From assembly GCA_014084085.1 (NCBI GenBank), contig NPFB01000050.1:1-62935 (forward strand): DNA of 62,935 nucleotides. The letters are read 5' to 3'. A program made the position numbers and the translations under genes. Positions 27,401 through 34,800 of the stretch are shown here, piece after piece. How positions within the stretch are numbered: the first letter of the stretch is position 1; every line of letters begins with the position of its first letter. This DNA comes from Hondaea fermentalgiana (taxonomy: Eukaryota; Sar; Bigyra; Thraustochytrida; Thraustochytriidae). Under the pieces are notes generated by a model. That model saw only the letters and a list, made by a program, of their open reading frames with translations, made no database searches and was not told the origin of the DNA.

Positions 27401-30245
27401 CAGCAGTCCGCATCGTTCAAAGCAGGAGAAAAATGAGATCAAGATTCTGAAGGGAAAACTCAAGATCATGTGTGGTTCGGCGTTCGAGTCGGATTTTGAC
27501 ACGAGCTTTCCTATCTTTGACGAAAACGTCCTGTCATTCTTTCCCGAGGAGTCATGTCGCGCGCTAGGTGCGATGGATCTCGATACACCTGAAAAGGAGC
27601 TCAAGTCAATGCTTCGTGATGTGATTGAAGCTCTCTTTGTGGAGATCCGCCGAGCCGACGCAATTCTGAGTATCTTGCTCGAAGCAGGAGCAGATATCGA
27701 CCACGTGGACGACGACGACAAACCGGCATTCGACGATGCCTATCGTCTCGAGTACTTTGAGACTAAGAGGGATGAACTGGAGACGGCGTTTATAAGAAGA
27801 AGCGGGCTCGCGCACGATCAGCCGATCTTTCGAAACAAAATTATGCATCAAGCGGTTCACGCAGCATGGGTCGATCAGGGACTGCGCTTCAAGGCTTTCA
27901 GAGCGCTCGCCTATTGGGCCATTGTGCTGGGTCTCTTGACTCTTGTTGCAATTCGCTACAGCGGCCGCGACGTGTACGAGTCCTACTCGATCCAAGCGAC
28001 AATTTCCAACCGCGTATCGTCTGGCACAGCAGGAGACCTCGAAGACGTTTCAGACCTGGACAGCTGGAATGACTACGTTGAAAACGTTTTCATCGAAGCC
28101 CTCTGGCCAGCGGCGGATGTTTCAGACTCGAGCTCGAACGAAAATATGCTCGGCGGAGGACTCACCTTCCTCGGGCGGCCTCGCTATCGCCAGGTTCGGA
28201 CGCTCCCAGAGAGCTGCTCCGCAACGATGCCCTCTTTGCTGCCCGCAGCTGATGCGACATGCTACGCGCCGTACTCGCAAGGAACATTCAAAGCTCTCGA
28301 CGACACCCTCGAAAACAGGACAGACTTTGGGTGCAAATTGCGCAATGGCACAGACCTCGATATTGCCTGGGAGGATAGCCCTGCGGTTCCCTTTTTTGGG
28401 AAATTTGGCTTTTACAAGGGCGGCGGCGTCAGTGTGGTGTTACCATCGAACACAACGCGCGCGCAGCGCCTCTTGCAAGATCTGCGCGCTTGCGGTTTCC
28501 TGACCATGCAAACACGACTTGCTGTCTTGGAATTTACCTTGTACTCGCGAGCTCACGAGCTATTCGTTCACGGCAGGGTATTCATGGAGCAGACCACCGC
28601 CGGAGGTGTCTTTGTTGGACAGCGTTGGGAGACGCGCAAGCTAGTAAGCTACGAATCTGCAGACGATCGAAGCAATCAATGGATGGAGTGGGGAATGTCT
28701 GTTCTTTTGCTCTTGCATTTCGGAGGAGAGGTTCGCAGAATGACCAAGTCGTTTTGGCGCAAAAGCGAAGACCCAATCACTTCTCGAGGTGCTCGTGCAT
28801 CGTTGAGTACGAGAAGAAGCAACGCTCAGAGCTTTGATATGCCAGACCGCTTGGGCGAGGACAGTAGTGCAGAACTCATTGTTTTGGACCAAGAAGAACA
28901 AGAGTGGTGGGTGTGCGAGGCAAAAAAGATGAGGAACCCGGATGACCCAGAGGGTCGCTCGAACGTTCAAATCCAGAATGGCGATAAAATCTTCGACCCG
29001 CAGGATCTCCGATGGCTTCCGACTGGAAAGCATGTGAAAGATGGCCATTTCGCAATTGGCCAGGTCGCGGAAGTCGCAGCAGGGCCGAACAGGCAAGCGT
29101 GCTCTGGCATGATTGTTAGTGTCAATGTTCATTCCGAACCATGTACGTACAGTGTGTTCACGTTCAGCTCTCCGAGTGTTCTACTGCAGTATGTCCCGGA
29201 GAACGCTATTCGCGAAGTCTCTGATTACGCCATTGCGGAGATTAGAAGCCCGCCGCGTGGAAACAAGTTCTTGGCAAGAAGTACGGCTCGCCAGCATCGG
29301 AAGGGAGTCGGATTGCTTCGGGCAAGAGCTCTCGATTTGATTCATGCAGCGAAAGGTCAGTTTGGGAGGCTTGCCGATGAAGGCTTTTCTGGGGTCTTGG
29401 CCAGTCTATTTGGCGATATTTCGCCCTACTGGTCTGATCCATTCAACTACATCGACCTGAGCATCATGTTTCTCGCATGTGCCCTGGTCGCAGCCCATCT
29501 CTCGCTTCTCAGCAAAGTTGCCGATAAACGCGTGAACTGGCAAGAAACTTCAGCGTCAAACGTCTTCATTGACGTGTCAGATATCATGTGGTATGCTACA
29601 ATTCGTCAATACCTGCTTGCTGGGGTTGTCTTCTTGTGTTACCTCAAGACGCTCGAGTACCTGCGTGTGGCTGCAACATTCGCTATTCCAGTCATGATTA
29701 TCATTGGCATGCTGGTCAAGCTGATGAGTTTCCTTGCCATTTTGGCTGTTTTTGTGCTTGCCTTTGGTCTCTTCGACTATGTGGTCTTTGGACTCAAGTA
29801 CGCGCCGGCTAACTCTGTGATGAAGGCGCTCGTTTTCACGGTGCGAGGCGCTTTGGGCGAGCTCGATTTCGACGGCAAGTATGAGATGGACCAAATCGTG
29901 GGCACCGGCATGACAATGCTTGCCGCCGTGCTTTTGGTAATTCTTCTTCTCAACCTGCTCATCGCAGTTATGAGCGAGGCGTACGAGGAGGTCAAGTCCA
30001 CGGCCGAGGCGCGCTGGTGCTACATGCAATTTGCGGCGATTTATCGGCGCGAGCAAGGGGCCGAATTTTGGACAATTCTCTGGCAGAGCCGTCCCGCCCA
30101 AGCTCTGCGCGTATTGCTTGCGCGCTGCTTCAACGCAGGAGGCCTCTCTGCGCAGCAGCAAGTCGTACCCGTGAACGTTAGCGACCGTACCGACGTGGTT
30201 GCTCACGACGTTCCAGGCAAACTCGCCGACCCAAACCGAGACTAG
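24465..30245 (+). CDS. Ankyrin-repeat polycystin-type cation channel (ANK-TOP-PKD2 chimera)
   Basis: The frame encodes 1,926 residues from the first ATG, at 24,465. Residues about 26-182 look C2-like (weak). Residues about 726-950 hold ankyrin repeats (DRTLLHIACE, GRTALHNAASMGN, GSTIIHEAAKKG). S1 follows at about 1,145-1,165. An extracellular domain at about 1,170-1,400 matches the polycystin TOP domain: LGRPRYRQVRTLPESCS mirrors PKD2's GVPRIRQLRVRNGSCS, and ELFVHGRVFMEQTTAGGVF matches the PKD2 segment before S2. After S2 (about 1,406-1,425) comes a cytosolic insert of about 200 residues with a Tudor/SH3-like stretch (FAIGQVAEVAAG...SGMIVSVN...YVPENAIREV, about 1,530-1,595). S3-S6 follow from about 1,656, with filter-like ALGELDF (L1797-G1798-E1799) and S6 NLLIAVMSEAYEEVK. 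A Ca2+-permeable channel in a ciliary or cell membrane is inferred. Confidence 0.87.
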   Translation: MAESQTQRGTTASEKENVGTPASGMTSYAVYIISAFKFGNADVFTNNKKLSCRVEHLGKNYRMKSQVAAGHLERKWTDWIKIEVPGSLETVAEPDKQTLVEAGKDTVEIDTETNTSEGDDSIVTFTIIEEDEDLSHFSKSLFSGVIAAKDLLGSRLKSSRFELECTDGSNNRIDVHVASGPLESAQLERPTPLRVDISDHSFATSCEILFLEASGRLQVYDTLNLNEIHCLQADKICALHIRGVYPDDIEEVPLHNAQDNILPHWHDKFGVLFSAYDPREVCLSALSLFEQLGRLFAMVQSQLNDASKSIVRADTSRDMLLQLLSSAGTSLQFPSKEDESCFLHGIESNGIGGVDAEALAQLLSDLHVLAQSSSPDTQPGREEALQRILVSLLLAVLNPNPERRVQTSARQFVRHFVSQQRREHAASLAKEEKKADASLAWELGAFKRILSDNISEVLAVHRVVHSPESSFDIAHEQRVVSDSRGSKLLAAARRADFETCKHLLHSHSHADDLDVSADVEYHEKIMCFLMTSFRRLRKERNYFAWKCHPEKEDRSLRAMQYVQDELEAVRNVLKGLVEVGADVNAASGSHQSHFKALVGMRDNEMLKALAFASLTPRAVRADLNSSWYSLFVQWSAHQDECSAVLETLLGVQAALVRAQVPGGYREAVFEASEDLGHEAISSLFLAQLGDSVTVNILRRMLRKVHGEDGHTRLSLFSVRGRRSPRFWTSLQRACQYGYIECVRELISHRADIQAVSPNGDTPVQIAVRHRSVEIVQLLCTKGARRDDAALLSSIENGQVEILQILHSHWPEAAKMYRGELDRTLLHIACERQGSGEDKIVPALIQMGVSVNEVDVIGRTALHNAASMGNPSAVRCLMEAGADDTLPTRLEGSTIIHEAAKKGRISVLQFLLQNSSGETVDALDRRGRTPVCYAFDRRKYLEMALFCLFESLKCASHEAIRNMSFTGEIKTFASLIEQRYSSPHRSKQEKNEIKILKGKLKIMCGSAFESDFDTSFPIFDENVLSFFPEESCRALGAMDLDTPEKELKSMLRDVIEALFVEIRRADAILSILLEAGADIDHVDDDDKPAFDDAYRLEYFETKRDELETAFIRRSGLAHDQPIFRNKIMHQAVHAAWVDQGLRFKAFRALAYWAIVLGLLTLVAIRYSGRDVYESYSIQATISNRVSSGTAGDLEDVSDLDSWNDYVENVFIEALWPAADVSDSSSNENMLGGGLTFLGRPRYRQVRTLPESCSATMPSLLPAADATCYAPYSQGTFKALDDTLENRTDFGCKLRNGTDLDIAWEDSPAVPFFGKFGFYKGGGVSVVLPSNTTRAQRLLQDLRACGFLTMQTRLAVLEFTLYSRAHELFVHGRVFMEQTTAGGVFVGQRWETRKLVSYESADDRSNQWMEWGMSVLLLLHFGGEVRRMTKSFWRKSEDPITSRGARASLSTRRSNAQSFDMPDRLGEDSSAELIVLDQEEQEWWVCEAKKMRNPDDPEGRSNVQIQNGDKIFDPQDLRWLPTGKHVKDGHFAIGQVAEVAAGPNRQACSGMIVSVNVHSEPCTYSVFTFSSPSVLLQYVPENAIREVSDYAIAEIRSPPRGNKFLARSTARQHRKGVGLLRARALDLIHAAKGQFGRLADEGFSGVLASLFGDISPYWSDPFNYIDLSIMFLACALVAAHLSLLSKVADKRVNWQETSASNVFIDVSDIMWYATIRQYLLAGVVFLCYLKTLEYLRVAATFAIPVMIIIGMLVKLMSFLAILAVFVLAFGLFDYVVFGLKYAPANSVMKALVFTVRGALGELDFDGKYEMDQIVGTGMTMLAAVLLVILLLNLLIAVMSEAYEEVKSTAEARWCYMQFAAIYRREQGAEFWTILWQSRPAQALRVLLARCFNAGGLSAQQQVVPVNVSDRTDVVAHDVPGKLADPNRD

Positions 30246-30328
30246 GCCTAACATCGCCTAACATCAACTAAAACGATAGAAACAATCCCCAAACCTTTTC
30301 CTCGTCGCGCGCGGGCTGGGCTTGAACG

Positions 30329-31535
30329 ATGCAAATGCAACGCGCGGTGTCGACGGGCGCGGAGAGCGGCGGCAGCGGCTCTGGCGTCTCGGCGTCCTCG
30401 CGGACGCTGCTGCCCAAGCCCGGGACGGGCTTGCCCTCGAGCAACTCCTTCACGGCGACATCCGCCGCCGAGGCCGCGAGCGCCGCGGAATCTGCGCGGG
30501 CCCCGCGCCGGGCGCCGCCGCCCGAGCACGCTGCGGCGGCGTCGTTCGACCGAGGCCCGGGCTCCTTCGCGGCGCGGCAGAGCGCGGAGAGAAGGACCAA
30601 CACGGGCGGCGGCGGCGGCACCGGCGGCAACGGCGGCAATGGCGGCGGCTTCGGCACCAGCACGAGCAGCACGGCCAGCACCGGCAGCACCGGCGCTCGA
30701 GACAACGCGGCTGCGGGCGGCGGAGGCTCCACGGGGGGCGCTCAAGATGGGCCGCCGCGGCCCGCCCCCGGCACCATGCACAGGCAGATCTCCGACGATT
30801 TTCGCAAGGCCGCGAGGAAGGCCGAGTTCGAACCCAGGACCTCGGAGCGCCTCGAGCGCAACATGGCGCGCGTCCACGCCGCCATGGAGGCCGACAGCAT
30901 GGCCGCTTTCGGTAAGTAAAGACTCATTGACTGATTGACGAAGAAAAGGAACCGATCCCTTCTTTGTCAACCATGCACGTGGAAGGAGGAACATTGTGTC
31001 GAGCTGACGAGCGCATTCCGCAATCAGGACAAAACAAGGAAAAGGTTCTCCGAGGAATCGACGAAATTAGGAAGCGGCAGATGGACGTGTTCAGGCACCA
31101 AATGCACCTCGAATTCAGGTACGTTGATTCTCCAGAGAATGCGTCATTCGATCTTGCAACTAGCAGTCGTCTTCTTCTTCTTCTTTTTCTCCTTTTTCTT
31201 TTTTTCTGACAGACCCTTTTCTCTCCATTTACACATGAAGCCTTTCAATGGACGACAATGAGGAAGACGTGATGGATCCCGAGCAAAAGATCTTTTCTTC
31301 AGAGGGCTTTTCGGAGGAGTTCCAGGAAAAGTTCAAAAAGAAGGAGCGGGTTCGCGATGATATACACGGTATGCTCGAACAGCTCACCAAACAGCTGCAG
31401 GAGGTTAATGCTGCCGGAGTAGTGGCGCATATGCCTGTGGACCCAAGCTACACAGAACCCAAACACTCCGACGCCGCGGCAACAGGTGATGGCGGTGACG
31501 GTTTCGAACCAAATTGGAATGTTGATTTCGCGTAA
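30329..31535 (+). CDS. Three-exon gene, unknown protein with a Gly/Ser/Ala-rich head and helical tail
   Basis: Proposed exons are 30,329-30,911, 31,028-31,118 and 31,241-31,535 (969 bases, 322 residues). The first donor is GGTAAGT at 30,912 and the first acceptor ends at 31,027 (AATCAG). The second donor is GTACGT at 31,119, and the second acceptor ends at 31,240 after a long CTT-rich pyrimidine tract. Both phases match (1 then 2), giving AAF-G-QNKEKV and HLEF-S-LSMDDNE. Unspliced, the first frame would stop two codons after the donor. The N-terminal 160 residues are low-complexity Gly/Ser/Ala. The remainder is charged and helical (ISDDFRKAARKAEFEPR, EEFQEKFKKKERVRDD), ending in an acidic tail. 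No family is recognised. The start is the first of two close ATGs. Confidence 0.75.
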
Positions 31536-31670
31536 TCAACACAAAATGTCCTTCGTAATGAATTGAGCCCAAGCCGCAGGCCTTAGTCTGGTTCAAACAG
31601 AGAGAATACGTGGCACGTTATACGTTACTTTTGAATAAGCTTCGTGGCTCGCTGCTACTATGGACACGTG

Positions 31671-31710
31671 CGTTGCGTTGCGTTGCGTTGCGTTGCGTTG
31701 CGTTGCGTTG
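31671..31710. repeat. (CGTTG)8 pentanucleotide repeat
   Basis: Eight perfect CGTTG units, in the 283-base 3' intergenic space between the convergent three-exon gene and DNA2. No gene is seen in that space. Confidence 0.95.
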
Positions 31711-31818
31711 TGTCATGTGATCTCGGCGTGTCGCTCCAGCGCACCTTTTGTTCGACATACACCATACCATGGATACCCCAAATCTGTCTACTACTGGACC
31801 TGCCTAGCTGGTTGCGGT

Positions 31819-34800
31819 TCAAGCTCGTCTTCCGTTCTCCATGTCTTCTATATTTTGGACTCTCTCGCGGTGAAGCAAGTCAAAGCCCTCGCACGCCGTT
31901 GTTGGCAGATCCTTTGAAAAACCTTTTGCACGAATGTGGCCAATCATTTTGGCACAGACTTTGGAAGCACGGAGCGTGGAAGCTGAGCCAATCACGATGA
32001 GCTTTTTCTTGGCACGCGTGATGGCCACGTTGATTCGGGCCACATCGTGCAGCAGCCCCCCGACGTCTTTTTGTACATTCGATCTTACCATAGAAATGAT
32101 AATACATTCCTTGTCACGGCCCTGATACGTGTCGATCGTCGCCACCTCGACGCCATCACGCCCGGGAAGTTCCTTCCTCAATGCTTGCACTTGCGAGCGG
32201 TACGGCGTGATAATGCCAATGTCGCTTTCTTCAGCCCCGCAAGTGATCATTCCATTCACAAGGAGACTCACAATCTTCGCCTCGCTTCGATTCTGCAGTC
32301 GACCATAGTGCTCTGTTTGGACCTTGTCCGAGCCCACGTCTGGCTGTGATACCAGTCCGGTTCCTCCAGCCAAGTCCTGGGTATTATTGACCGTGCTGTG
32401 CATGGCAACACGTGTATCGAACGCGTTGGTAATCTTGTCTGTATTGAGAAAAAGGAGTTTCGCGCTCGGGTCGACCGAGTGCAAGAGCCATTGGTCTTCT
32501 TGGCTTGCTCCAGCACGCCAGAGCACGCGTTCACGCTCCGCAAAGTTTGGCAAGTCCATCGAGCCCAGGGCCACATCTTCGCTACCAGCCTCAAGCGCCG
32601 TCGCGCTACAGATCTTGCGTTCATCCCCGGGCTCTCGTGGTGCATAGACGAGATCGTTGGCGAGGTCCATGATCTCCCTGTTCATGCGATACTGCTTAGA
32701 GAGGAAAACTCTGCTCTTCTCATGCGCTTCACCCAATTCCTTGAGCAAGGTCTCCCCCATGCCAAGAGCTTTGGCGTGTGTGCTCTTGACGAGCGGCGGC
32801 AGCTGCTTGTCGTCTCCAATGAGAATAAAGCGCTTGGCGCGGCTAATGGGCCCAATGAGCTGCGGCGTGATCGCCTGGCCAGCCTCGTCAACAATGACGT
32901 AATCAAACTTGCATTTGCGTACAAAGGCCGACTTCGCACTCAGACACGTGACGCCCACAACAAGACCCGGTTTCGTCTTGAGCTTGTGGAGATCTTCGAG
33001 ACTTTGGCGCGAGATCAAACACTTGTGCAAGTCCGGGCGCACCTTGTTCTTGCGACCAACACGATAAACGTCAACACTTTCCTTGATCTTGAGCAACAGA
33101 CTGTCCACCGCGTTATTCGTATACGAGCACACCAGAACGGAGGCTTTGAGTTGGACGAGTGCGCGAACGACAAAGCTAATGGTTGTGGATTTGCCCGTTC
33201 CAGGCAAACCTTGGATACAAACGTAGTCATCCGCAGCGAGAACGTAGCGAATTGCCTTTTTCTGTTGGTCATTCATTTTGCTGTTGAAGAATGTCTCTAA
33301 CTTGGCAGCTTCAGAATTCGAGTCAGTCGTCACCGCTCCGTTTGGCCCTGAGAAAGCAAGCGTCGCCGGTGCCCCTGGTGTGGCGAGCATTTTGTGCAAG
33401 GCGTCGAGTCTCGTATTTCCACTCCACACCTCGGAAGGAATAGGCCCGCGAGCACGAAAAACGCCACCTTGGTCGTCGTCTAGAAAGCGCGGCTCTACAT
33501 GGTCAATGATAAGCTCGCGATGCCGGTCGACCCGGGGCGACATCTCCCCGCTTGAAGGCGGAACCTGCGCTCCAGAAGAGGACACTTTCATGAACTGCGT
33601 AAGACTCGACTTTACATTTTTGACCCAGCCTCCCTGAAAGCCCTGCTGGTCGACGCGCCAGTAAAGGTCTTCAAGGCGAACGTTTTCCGGTAGCGGCACG
33701 GGGTTTGCGAGTTCGAGCGTGAGTGTGTCTCTGGTCATGTCATGCACGATGCCATCGCAGAGTCCAATGTGTCTGCCCTCTAAGCTGATAACGACCCGCT
33801 CGCCAAGACTCAGGTTGGACTGCAATATGGAAGGATGCGTCTTGGGGGAGGTGTTGCCCTCACTTGTGACCAGAGGGTGTCTTTGGAACGAGCAGCGAAA
33901 AGAGCGTGATGCAAACGTCGAGTCCTGCGGCTCACTGGAGACAAGTTTGAGCGACGCGATGCACTTGCCACGGTTTTCACGAGCGTTGCCCGTCATTGTC
34001 CACAATTCACGCAGCCTTCCGGACGACTCTTTGGCCTCTACGTCGATCAGCTTCATCCACCTGCGATAGAATTCAATATGCGAATCGGAAAGGTGGCCCA
34101 CAATAGCGTTGTATTCGTCTGGTCCGATGCCAGATGAGTCGGCCGTTCCCTTTTCGAGCGCACGATGAACAGTCATGCATCCTACCTTTTCAAAACATCT
34201 CGTGCACAAGCTGCTCTGGTTTCGGTAGCCCAAGACGCGCGGCATTTTCATGTCCTCGATGTCTTCGAGTGTGCCGACACTCTGCTCTCCACCATTCTTT
34301 TGCTGCGACTGCAATGCGGCACCGTTTAAACTGCGGAGGTAGTGAGGCGTGGCTGGGACCGCAAAGCGGTTTCGGTTCTGCACGACTGTGGCAACGTGAC
34401 TGTGCTCACGAGCAACGCCCTGGAGAAACGCCTTTTCCTTCCCCGGGAGTTTGTTGAACCCCTTCTTGTCTCCGCGCGTAATGTACATGAGCAGGCCGGC
34501 GCCGCTGAGACTACCGGTACCAGAGCCAAAGAGCTTGCGTTCACGATAGCGATCCTCCATAAGCAGCGAGTACAAGAGTACTTGGTGCAAATAGCGCTGG
34601 CGGACCGCGCCAGTCTTCAGCTCCAAAACGGCCTCAAAGGTTTCGGGAGTGTCTTCCTCCTTGCGATGGACCTTGATGCGCGCGACAAGGTCCGGAGTGC
34701 CCACAATTCCCCACATACATGAATACACCTTGTCTTCAGAGAGGAGAATTTCTTCAATCTCAACATAACCCTCGCCCTGGCCAGGGCCGAGATGTATTTT

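Noticed and set aside
30248..30994. 248-codon minus-strand frame opposite the first exon of the three-exon gene
   Set aside because: Its Arg/Ala/Gly-rich composition mirrors the GC-rich exon. The splice-consistent plus-strand model explains the region better.
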